NCBI GenBank assembly: GCA_037043015.1
Contig: CM073321.1
Coordinates: forward strand, 43,544,420 to 43,608,419
DNA length: 64,000 nt
From: Bryum argenteum
Taxonomy: Eukaryota > Streptophyta > Bryopsida > Bryales > Bryaceae
Direction: 5' to 3'
The notes under the pieces were generated by a model. The model worked only from the letters and a program-made list of their open reading frames with translations. It was not told the DNA's origin and ran no database searches. Position numbers and translations under genes: made by a program. This document shows, piece after piece, positions 46,721 through 56,214 of the stretch; the stretch's first letter is position 1, and every line of letters begins with the position of its first letter.

Positions 46721-48059
46721 CTAGATGTAGCACACTCTCATCACAATTACGAAGAGAGGATACTGCGAGCAGATCTTTCACATTCTATGATGAGAATATC
46801 CTAAAGCGAGCAAAGGAGTTTCAGTGTCAGGCAGGGCAACGATGCTTCGAATGCGGGCATGAATTTAAACGAGGCTCCAGCGAGCTTCTACAGTGCGCAA
46901 GGGTCATGCTCGAGGTCTTAGTCACTATGAATTCGGGCTTCGCAATCAAACGAGGATCCACGAGCATATTACGGGCAAGGTAGTTTCAGTTCCAAGCAAG
47001 GCAACCAGGCTGCAACTTCTGGCACGCATTCAATCGAGGATTCAGTCGTCTTCCACATGGCTCAACGGTCAAGCTCAGAGTCAATGACGCTGCAAATTTG
47101 TAGTACACAACTCGGCCAAGCCTCGATCTTTCAATCATCCAAATCACAGCGGGCAAGGCAATTTCGTTGACGAAAGTCTCGACGTGAGCAGCTTCACGAG
47201 TCTGCTACTACCCGGACAACAGCTCTCGCTGATAGTCCACGAGGCTGTGAATTCGGCAAAGCATTCAATCGTCCCTCTGATGCAGGTTCTACTAGGCTCG
47301 GAGCCATGTACTTTCGCTGTAGATAGTGCTCGAGGTAAGCAGGTTCCCAGAAAGCAAGCCCACGCTCCATTCTCATGCTGAAAGTAAAGAGGTTGCGAAT
47401 CTGGGCTAATATTCAAACGATGCTCCAAGCTGGCTTCTATACGGCTTCGAGCATATCTTTCACATTCAAATGACAACACATCTTTCGCATTCAAACGAGG
47501 TTCCAGCCGGCGTTGACAGGGCTTCGAGCAGATCTTGCACACTCTACTCACATGAACAAAACAAGGATTCGGGGAGCATAATTCAAGCACACCGATCTGA
47601 AGTATTAAAATTCTTGAGCAAGGATGTTTCGTTGACGAATGTGCCGAGGTGAAGTGGTCCACCGATCTCCAACAGCCTGTCAACGAGGATGGGAATTCTG
47701 CCCAGCTCGATGCTCATGCTGGAAGTGCACGAGGCTGCGAGTTCGGCCATGCTTTCCATCGTCCCCCCACGAACCTACTACGTGGCTTCAAGCAAGGTAG
47801 TTTCGCGGACGAAACAACTCAAACAGAGCACATTCACGAGGCAGCTGGTTCATTCACGAGGCAGCTGGTTCACGCTGAAAAAGATGCTGCGAATTCGGTC
47901 ATGCCTTCAAACTACCTTCCCAGCCAGCTTGTACATGGCTACAAGCGAGTAGATTCGCATTCTAAGCACAAAACAGAACGAGGATTCCGCGAGCATGTTC
48001 TAACCACACCAATCTCGCGAGCAAATCCGTCAATGTCAATGCTCATGCAAAAAGTCTAC
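46721..48059. repeat. Degenerate continuation of the element B repeat region
   Basis: Diverged pieces of the 520-bp unit continue (TTTCGTTGACGAAAGTCTCG near 47163, TTTCGTTGACGAATGTGC near 47628, TTTCGCGGACGAAAC near 47802), with recurring AAACGAGGATTC- and CATTCAAACGAGG-like words. At about 47831-47877 a 21-bp segment starting ACATTCACGAGGC is duplicated. Open frames here (for example 47649-48476) are repeat-derived and I do not call them genes. Confidence 0.65.
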
Positions 48060-48155
48060 GAGGCTGCGAGGCTACGAGGCTCTGAGGCTGCGATGCTGCG
48101 AGGCTGCGAGGCTGCGAGTCTACGAGGCTGCGAGGCTGCGAGTCTACGAGGCTGC
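48060..48155. repeat. Octamer repeat (GAGGCTGC)12
   Basis: Twelve 8-bp units of GAGGCTGC with variants GAGGCTAC, GAGGCTCT, GATGCTGC and GAGTCTAC. It closes the repeat region just downstream of the presumed first exon of the ParB-methylase-like gene. Confidence 0.9.
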
Positions 48156-48454
48156 ATTCAAACGAGGATACCAGCCGGCTTCTACTGGGCGCAATTGTCG
48201 AGCTCAAATTCATTGACGCTTCAAATTCGGCCATGCACTGACATTCTGAGAAGAAAAATCATCACATACCTGCTCAGGAAAGCATATGCCCTTCGACGCG
48301 ATTGTCTGAACTTTGGTGACCTCGAACTTCCCAAAGTGGTTTTTCCAAGACATCCTTCGCCAACCGAGAGAGATCAAAAACGTGGAGGGGCGCTTACATC
48401 AACGACTTTGCTTGGGTCCTGCATTGCCGTTATCTCCCCTCCGCAGCTCGCCAT

Positions 48455-49615
48455 CTTCGATTCGCGCTGCAACTGAAAGAAAGAAAGCTTAATTCCTCTC
48501 TCTGTGATAGTACTTCGTTCTAGCAATGTATCTCTCCCACCCGCACCAAACCAGATCTCCTTCGCAGTTCTCGGTTTTCAACATGACCTCCGATCATGAG
48601 CCTCGGCCACCGAGGATATCTGGGAACCTTATCACGGAAGTCACGCTCATCTCTGCTACATGCCCAGCCCGATATTACACCATCGGCACTTTCGAGATAA
48701 GGCACCTCGGTGGAGTCAGCCCGCTTATGCGGCATCAGCTGGTTATGCGGCAGACAGCCCGCCATCTGCGCTGCGCTGGCATTTAAGATCTCAAAACATC
48801 CGATCCTACGCGGGGGGTCTACTATCTGCGGTCAACGATCTGATCGGGAGGGTGATGTAACTTTGGTGCCCGTCTCCGATGACTTTGCATGAAATCCGGC
48901 CTCTGCTGGCAGTTCAGTCCAGATCCTCCACCGAATTGCTAGAATGCCGTGTGCTAAAGGTATAAGCTTCTAGCTACTAAGTCAAACAATTTTGGCTTCT
49001 ACGTGCAAACCGATATCCCAGAGACGGCTTCTGTGCGCCAACACTCTACATAGAAGCTACTATCAGTTCACTTCTACTTTATTCGTCCAAAACATACGCA
49101 GCTTTATAATACCAGCGCGAATGATAAACAGCCTTACTCGATAGCTCACGATGGAAGCTTTTTTGTTCGCACTTATATCCTTTAATTCTACATGACTTCA
49201 TGACTTTGATGATGAGAGAGTTTGGTACGTGAATGTCGCTCAATGCGACTATCCGCAATGCCGCCGCCGTCTTATGCTACCCGGGCGTCCGCAGACGCAG
49301 ATGGACGACAGTGCTAGATGGGGAGTTTGCCGTATAACATAATAAAATGATGATTTACTGCGACATGAGTGGTTTCGGTAACGTATATAACAATATAGAT
49401 AAGATATCACTATTTTTATTTTTCTTCTTATATAGCACCGAATATGAGTTTAGAATGTTCTCTACTAAAAATGTCATCTAAGAATTGTTGGGCTATGGTC
49501 TTTATTCATGGGCGACCGTCTCACATAAATTGGACTTTTTCCACAATATATCCAATTTCTGTTCTAATACATGTAGAATAAAAGGCTTCAATGGGTCTAT
49601 ATCCTAGTCGCACGT
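48455..49615. other. Element B stretch without a recognised gene
   Basis: It probably holds the promoter of the ParB-methylase-like gene (before 48454 on the minus strand) and the 3' flank of the small gene. Short frames at 48520-48892 overlap on both strands and show no domain. 49300-49600 is AT-rich. Confidence 0.45.
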
Positions 49616-50415
49616 TAACTATCAGCATCTGCTTCGTCCACGTCCTCACGGTCGGCCCAGGGGAACTCATTATTGTCTATCAACCAACATTGAATGAAGC
49701 CATTAGGGTGTTCATAAATCATAAACTCATGTCGACATCCTAGATCTACCTCCTCTCTAAGGTTTGGGAATTGTACCGTAAACGTTCGGGTCTAATTCCA
49801 TTTCGTCTTTTTCTTCATGGCCATCCACTGCATTCCGTTCTTCCACTTGACATTCTGGCTTGCTCCATGTGTTTCGGCTTCAAATTGCTGAGGATGAACA
49901 CCAAAGATGTCATCAACGAATGTCTCCATATCATCCCACTGAACAAACCCATTAAAACATTTAAGACTGTACATCACATCAACTTTAACACATTGTGCAA
50001 ACCCAGACTCCCATTTATACTTACTACTTTTTCGAACTCTTTATCCACTCCATCACGTTCAATTTCTTGAGATCCACACTCCCGCTGCGATTTCTTACTA
50101 GCATCTACCTCCTTCACTCCTTCGTTCCAATCAAGCCGTTCTTCTTCGTCTTCACCCATTTGTATTCTCGTGAGCATCGTCCAAGTACAATGTTCGAATC
50201 TTTACATTCCTTCTAAACCTCCCGGGAAGGAACTAATCAATCGTTTCATCTATGTCTTGCATATGATCGTCATCAGACACATCCGGCGCATCTTTCTTCC
50301 GCATGGCACTCCGCCGCAATGCTTTCGATCCAGAAAACTTTATGCCACCTCTTTTCTTCTTCTTCCCGCGTACTCCATCCTTCCCTCTCTCGACTTGACT
50401 ACTATCACCCTCCAT
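49616..50415 (-). pseudogene. Small basic/acidic protein of element B
   Basis: The start MEGDSSQVERGKDGVRGKKK lies at 50415, followed by KKRGGIKFSGSKALRRSAMR, the motif shared with the C copy (KKRGGTRFSNTKAHKQSALR). An acidic part follows (DVSDDDHMQDIDETID) with an early in-frame TAG. Beyond it EDEEERLDWNEGVKEVDA and DKEFEKV run to a GTAAGT donor near 50010, matching DFEKQ before the donor in C. The last part reads YEHPNGFIQCWLIDNNEFPW and ADREDVDEADADS to a TAA at 49616. Highly charged, no known domain; basic patch then acidic patches, plausibly nuclear. It is divergent from the transposase and so possibly co-regulated with it. Confidence 0.55.
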
Positions 50416-51040
50416 TGCAAACAATCACAAACTCCTCGCTCTTAAGACACGATATTCTCAAAAGCGTGACTCTGAGAATACAACTATATCATACAACAGA
50501 AACAAAGAGGAATATCTCTTGTAACCCGATGACTTTATACTCTTTGGATGCGCCGTTCTTCCTAAACCCTAACTACTCTAAACGCGTAACCCATTAACAC
50601 TCATAGCCACTTTCGCACACCGATGCAAGAGACAAAATCTTTTACCCGATTCCGTGTCGACACTATATACTAATCTATTTTCAAGTAGCCTTTCGGCGCA
50701 CTTATTCTCTCGACACACGCGGCCGCCGTCTCGAATTCAAATCTCAATTCCTTAATTAGTTTTACCATCTTAATACTTGTGCTTAATTAATGCGCGTGTT
50801 CAATATTTAAACAAAGTGGTTGTAAGATACGTTTTAAATACGTATACGTTGTGGAGTTCGTGCGTCCAATATTAGCCTCACATCCAACCTCTTCGAATAT
50901 CTTTCACTAGATAATTTTGCAACTCTTTTTACATTTACTACTTACAAGAGCACATTATTTTAGTACATAAACATCGCCGCAGGTACTCATTATCTCTTTT
51001 GTACCACTCGTTTGTCCATTCTCTTGTACTAGCTTCAATC
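50416..51040. promoter_or_regulatory. Intergenic region between divergent element B genes
   Basis: It separates the small gene (minus) from the transposase (plus). It is AT-rich after 50740; no motif can be assigned safely. By position it should hold both promoters. Confidence 0.4.
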
Positions 51041-54000
51041 ATGGCTTCCTCCTCTCAGAAACCTTGCCCGGATTTGATCGAGATTAAGTCAGTTGCCTCT
51101 GATGTCCCCGCTTGTCCTCCTCCTCGCCCTCATGGCGTGGCTGAAGTCATGGCTTCCACCACGGAGCCTCCTTCTCTGGATTTGATCGAAATTAAGTCAG
51201 TCGCCTCTGATGTCCCTCTCTGTCTTCCTCCTTGCCCTGATGGTGTGGCTGAAGTAACCTCTTCTTGGCTTGCAATTCGCTTTGGCTATGATGTATCCAC
51301 ATTGTGGTTAGAAACCGACGTTCTTGATCCTCAAACTTATCATGTCCTGTACTCCACGGTTGTAGAACCAGTCGTCTTAGATAATAACGCTACCATGTGG
51401 AAGCTCAAGTCAGGAAAGTATCGCCTATACGGTTTGATGAGTCGGCTATGAACGCATCCACTCAACTTCTAACACCTCGTAGCTCCTCCACGATCTCTAA
51501 CGTTGGTCCCCTCTTTGCTCGTGTCAAGATCGAACCAGGCAAGCGTGTTAGTATCGATATATCAGATTCATCCGATGACGAACGAAAGCCATCGGTTCCA
51601 CCCCGTCGTCCTTCAGCCAAGCTTCCATCCATCTCCTCTATCTCTCAGAACTCTTTTCAATCAACGCCCTCTTCGTTAGCCTCTCCCACACCATCCTCTC
51701 AAACAGGAAAACCCAAAAACATTCTTCCATGTCTACGCAAACTTGGTAGCATGCCCGGTAGCAAGAATATACTCAAGAAACTAGATTTCAATTCCATCCC
51801 TACTCACATTGTATCCTTTCTGCCTCCATCTTTTAATGGAGATGCCCTATATGTCCTCCCCCCGACACTTCCTTCCGCTGTACTCAAGAATGCAAGATCA
51901 ATGGAAGGGATGGACAAACGGTATGACGGACATGTCTGGACTAGGACGATGACAACTAACATCAGCAACACCCTGGGCTTGTCATTTTGATATTCAAATT
52001 GCGTGGGTCATCTCCAATGCCACAATTACAAGTGTCCTTTCTTGGAACGGCCGGATCGTGCGACGGGAGTCAATGAGGTGGAGTTTGAAGGTATCACCAA
52101 AGAACCTTTCTCAGTAAGTGAACCGCCTCCCTCATCGTCCACCCTAGTCTGTAAGATTTGCAGAGAACCTCCAGTCTGCGTTGCTTTGTGTCCTGCCAAA
52201 ATCTTCTACGTCTTTGGAGATGATATTCAAGAGCGTGCATGTGTGCATATCGGTACCCACGAGCACCCTGTCAAAGTCGGAGACTATAGATGCGCACGCG
52301 TCAAATGATAGATGAGTTAATCGAACGACATGTTGACCGCAACCCCCAAGCAACAATTTCGAAAATTGTCTTGGAGACGAGCAAGGACGTAGTAGGTAAC
52401 ATTCTTCTACGCGATGAAGATGACCCCAAATCCGGACACCTAACTCTTGAAGAACTTGAGCCAGTTTTTGATCGATGTAAACTCTTGAACTCTCCAAGCT
52501 TGCGGAATCGTATCTATTCTTTCAAGTACATGCGCAGATTTGGCATCCTTGATGGCATCACGAAGCTAAGAGGACTCAGCAACTGGGCGTACGTGCAACG
52601 CAACATGTTCCCCGGCCAAGGGACGATTACGATAAAGTCTTCATTTTTAAGATGTCGAAGTTGGACCCGGTAGTGGTGTCGACCTTGTCCGCCGGATGCA
52701 ACCTGGAGGCGACCTCTCCAATGCATGGATGATGTTTGACCATGTCAAACGAGTGAAGCCATGGACTATCATGGCGTGCCATGTGTACGACCCTAATTAC
52801 CAGCGCATTCTAACCATTGCATGTTTGATTTTCAATCTGAAGATACTCAAGCTCAACTTGTCTTCTGGAGGAATCTCAACCACGTCATGGCTAGGCACGG
52901 AGTACACAAACCTAAGTTTCAAGGATTTATGGCTGACAGTGCTCAAGCCAAGCGGAACTTGATGCGGATCGTTCGGCTCTGGAGATCCTTCAATTCCCAT
53001 GGAAGACCAAGAACGTACTTGTTACTTTCATTGGACGCAATCATTAGAAACTCATACCAAGAAGTACATCGTCCACGAATTGCAAGATCAACATCGGGTC
53101 CTCTGTAAGCAATACAAGGATGCTCGTTCATCCGATGAAGCTGAGACCCGGTATTTGGCAATCAGAGCGTGGTGGTCATCCTCAAACGCCACCTCCGAAA
53201 ATGGCCTCTACCACCTTGGCCTATGGCTTTTGTATTGGCATCACCGCTATAGACAGTGGGGTGGATTCATGGAACTGGTAAGTAAATGCTTACTACGGTA
53301 ATTTTCAAGTTATAGCAATTTCGATTTTACAATTAAGTCGGGATAACTGTAAATTATTATTTCTTTCCAATAAAAATTAAAATAAAAAAATATCTATTTT
53401 TAGGAGGCAATTTCGTCAACGAAATAGCCTCTTCCTACACTTTGAGCTTGACATCACTATTTATGTACCTGTCAGGAACAAAAATTATCTCCAGAAGAGC
53501 TAGCTGAGATGCCATCCTGCAACCTTGCAGAATCCATTCATAACAAATGGTTGCAAGCTTCGGGAAATAAGGGTGGTGATCTCTATATGGCAGCTGTTCA
53601 TGATTACGTTCGTGCTTTCCTTCAAGTTGTGGGTTACTATCAATACACCAAAGGTGGAGCGGGTGGACATGGTCCGTCTAGGGAGGAACTCCGACTTCGC
53701 AGTGCACAACGCAAGGCTCATAGAACCGGCGATCCATCAGCTCTCAATAAGGCCGTAATAGAGTTCCCGGAGGCTGATATATTTTGTACTCGCGATGCTC
53801 ACTTGGAGGGTGCCGAGATTTTGGTTCGAAGAAACGTAAGCGTGATGTTCCAATCGGAGCGGAAGAGGAAACCCATAGGCCTGACATAGGTTTAGGTGAC
53901 AGCTGTACAAGAGACAAAAGTGAACGAATACTTATGGCATATTGCTCGATTGAAGGAGCCCTCACCCCAAGTCTGTTGGGACAAAGATGCGTGTGAAGAA

Positions 54001-54789
54001 GAAATGCGAGTCTCGTATAGTGCAAAACGGGAAGTCCACACTGCACCAACTTATACCGGAATATGGATGCCTCAAAAAATGGTCACCGCAAGAAGGTGGA
54101 GAAGTTTTATTTTATTTACGACGATATTGAGAGGTGTGTGAAGGGCACTCGTCGGAAGTGGGTGGAGCCGTTCTCTCGAACTGAAGATCAACCCCCAATC
54201 CCAACAATCTGGCCCGTGAAGATAGGGACAAATGTGACACGTTCGGAGATGGAGGTTAGAGAATCTTGGTTTCCGACTCCTCCCTCAGAAGGAGAGACTA
54301 CCACTCAACCGCACTTTCAACAATGCATCTGCGCCACGGGACCTGTCACATATTCCTGTGCCGGAGAATGCAGATGTCTTCCCAAAATCAAGGAAGTCAA
54401 GGAACCTCTGACGCATCTGCAACGTAACTTCTAAGCACATACGGAATATTGATTCCGCCCGTGCGATGCAGGCGAAGATACTAAAGGTCACTATGGTCCC
54501 ATCGCCAGGAATTGGATGCATTATTTCCATGGAGTCAGATTCGCAATCGATTTATCAACTATCAATAGGTGCATTACCAGATTGCACTTGTCCGGTGTTT
54601 AAAAGCACAATTGCAAAATTAGGGCGGAGAGGAGAACCGTATAGACCTTGTAAGCACCTATACTATGTCTTTGTGTTGATATGCAAGTTTGAACCAGATG
54701 TAGACCTCTTCATCCATGCGCCTACCCTAAGTTTCAACGAGGTGAAGATGATCATGGAGAGAGGCATCCTTGAGCTCGCCATAGTTTAG
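51041..54789 (+). pseudogene. Mutator-like transposase of element B, decayed
   Basis: Starts MASSSQKPCPDLIEIKSVAS. An N-terminal segment is duplicated (LIEIKSVASDVP occurs twice, 41 residues apart). In order: WLAIRFGYDVSTLWLETDV; an acidic SDSSDDER linker; GMDKRYDGHVWTRTMTTNIS; a Cys/His cluster (SNCVGHLQCHNYKCPFLE); ACVHIGTHEHPVKVGDYR; the core with TIMACHVYDPNYQRI and GFMADSAQA (second Asp kept); CYFHWTQSLETHTKKYI; an intron 53278-53475; NLAESIHNKWLQAS; and a SWIM finger DCTCPVF...PCKHLYY near 54580-54665. Breaks: a frameshift near 51440, TGA at 51988 (C has CGA), a frameshift near 52305, and a deletion near 52625. About 40 codons present in A are missing near 53885. It would cut and paste the element by binding the termini; this copy cannot. 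Confidence 0.82.
53404..53431. repeat. 28-bp hairpin in the transposase intron (element B)
   Basis: GAGGCAATTTCGT, CA, ACGAAATAGCCTC: 13-bp arms with one mismatch around a two-base loop. The core TTTCGT-2-ACGAAA equals the hairpin core repeated throughout 45235-47650 in the same element. Confidence 0.8.
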
Positions 54790-55130
54790 ATGTCATAGTT
54801 TTGTACACTTTATTCCCTATTTGCCCTTAACCCTATACCGTGTTGTGAACACGTCGTGTGACTCAATCTTGCAATATAGCATTAAAAAATATATATTAGT
54901 ATCTATGTCCACAAAATTGTTTAAGTAATGTCACACCATAAGTGTCTCCATGTCTTTTGAATGTTGTTGAAGTTTGCCAAATTTCAGAACTTTTTCCCTC
55001 ATTTCCACGGGTTTGGGTTCCAAATCCACGGTAATAAGTCAGGAATATTCGAATATTCTCTAGAATATTCTGTATAAATTTAGAATTTTTATATTTTTAG
55101 TAATATTTACCAAAAAAATGTTCTCACCAC
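54790..55130. other. Right arm of element B, non-coding
   Basis: AT-rich 3' flank of the transposase. ATATTCGAATATTCTCTAGA near 55035 resembles ATACAAATATTCTCAAGA in the right arm of A near 22560, so the right arms are related. Confidence 0.6.
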
Positions 55131-55202
55131 CGCTCTCCAATCTGAAATTCTCCGCTCTACGCTCTACGCTCTACGCTCTACGCTCACGCCCAAGTAACGT
55201 CC
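55131..55202. repeat. Right terminus of element B
   Basis: Inverted: GGACGTTACTTGGGCGT, then GAGCGTA four times and GAGCGGA. The target duplication GCATTAGAAC follows at 55203-55212. Confidence 0.85.
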
Positions 55203-55212
55203 GCATTAGAAC
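55203..55212. repeat. Target-site duplication of element B, right copy
   Basis: An exact repeat of 39238-39247. Element C sequence resumes here, 95 bp before the splice donor of its small gene. Confidence 0.88.
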
Positions 55213-55307
55213 TTAATGGCCAAAAATCGAAAAAACGGGGTCTGACACAACTCATTAAACTCATACTGCAATAACTTAATAGCAAAAGCTCTAGAATACT
55301 ACCGTAC

Positions 55308-55703
55308 CTGCTTCTCGAAATCATGTGCAACCTCATCACCTCTTGTGGAATAACATAGCGATTCACTAGATGTCGATCCGCTTCTACCGCGCTCCTGCTC
55401 TTCTACAAATCTATTGAATTTGTTCCCATCTTCAACATTGTCTTTCTCGTTAATCTCGATCACTGTGTCAAGATTGATCGATCTCATTTTGAGATTCCGC
55501 CTATATTGGGGCCCGACTTCATCTTCGTTCAAATCATAATCAGCAGGGCCTCCCTCATCTCCACTCGACCTAGACGCACCCATCTTTCGCAATGCACTTT
55601 GTTTGTGCGCTTTCGTATTACTAAAACGAGTACCCCCTCTTTTCTTCTTCTTTTTAGGCACACTCTCATTGGATCTCTCAGACCCCAAGTTCACCGCGTC
55701 CAT
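55308..55703 (-). CDS. Exon 1 of the small basic/acidic gene of element C
   Basis: Met at 55703. A basic block (VPKKKKKRGGTRFSNTKAHK, then QSALRKMGASRSS) precedes an acidic block (DEGGPADYDLNEDEVGPQ). The exon ends HDFEKQ|GTACGG at 55308. The basic motif matches the B copy closely. Its downstream exon is at 35642-35812 on the other side of element B. The open frame is intact within the exon; the gene is split by insertions. Function unknown. Confidence 0.6.
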
Positions 55704-56214
55704 AACGTCAAGACTCTATACAAAAGCACAGAGATCGTACCGTCTCAATACCTTACCAACACCAACTAATTGAACAAAAGAAAGGACCATATCGTCATCC
55801 TACTCCTATTTAAACAAAGTTTATAAGCCGCAAACTAACCTAATTTGCGCAGTTGATCATAAATTATTGCAACAACTATAACGGCTCATGGTCTGCCAAA
55901 TGTGACAGTCTCTGACATGAGATGCTAATCTATTTTTTGAATTTGCATACAAATGCTCTGACAGTGACAGCCACCGTCACTTTTCCAATTTTGAAACTGT
56001 CAACACTTGCACATTAATGACACTAATTACAATTGCCTAATGGTATACAATATTTACTCTTCATTATGGTAATTGTCTAATTTATTCACTCTCCTCACTT
56101 TATTTACTTCATTATGAGTTCCTGCTACCAATTTTCTCTTATAAACTGCATCATTCCTAGTCTGTATCATTTTCTCATATCCACTGTCGATGCTCGTTGG
56201 TCCTCTCGCACATC
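55704..56214. promoter_or_regulatory. Intergenic region between divergent element C genes
   Basis: An AT-rich spacer between the small gene (minus) and the transposase (plus), the same arrangement as in A and B. Near 55890-55985 TGACAGTCTCTGACATGAG and TGACAGTGACAGCCACCGTC are present but not shared obviously with B. No promoter motif can be placed with confidence. Confidence 0.4.

Larger units (their letters stand above)
40277..48454 (-). pseudogene. ParB-like plus DNA methylase-like protein, copy in element B, decayed
   Basis: A multi-exon minus-strand gene, better preserved than the C copy. The presumed first exon (48398-48454, MASCGGEITAMQDPSKVVD, donor GTAAGC) is followed by a repeat-filled intron. 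The long exon 43904-44949 carries the ParB-like domain. Then come exons 43621-43819 (RMRKFGKMPLEEWKPLI), about 43340-43530, about 43022-43240 (RLQKVATTNVSKEVK), about 42697-42930 (YVEKWRLLLWDKAFDAYLGP), and about 42350-42610. C-terminal exons hold the methylase-like fold: DLIFADVPENLP near 41460-41495, KDPSFLRLAVDCLTDDGGIV with FDFG near 40875-40930, and GASIIACARSNRHLIAFEAD near 40740-40790. The last exon ends DHHFNGASPSS at 40277. Damage: frameshifts near 41400, 41510 and 41045, and a stop near 40873 in FDFGR*A. Linking the first exon across the repeats is inference. Confidence 0.68.
39248..55202. mobile_element. Mutator-like element B, complete, 15,955 bp
   Basis: Inverted termini and a perfect 10-bp target duplication (GCATTAGAAC) define the ends. 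The left end reads GGGGAATGTAGAGGCGTGAG and the right end, inverted, GGACGTTACTTGGGCGTGAG; both run into GAGCGTA heptads. Mutator-superfamily elements typically make 9-11 bp duplications, and the plus-strand gene is a Mutator-like transposase with a SWIM finger. Cargo: a ParB-methylase-like gene, a 520-bp repeat array, and a small basic/acidic gene. All genes are damaged, so B is a non-autonomous relic, although its boundaries are well preserved. It is inserted in element C. Confidence 0.85.

Noticed and set aside
47649..48476. A 275-codon open frame in the element B repeat region
   Set aside because: It runs through the degenerate 520-bp repeats and the octamer array, with a peptide reading LRGCEAASLRGCEA; this is repeat translation, not a gene.
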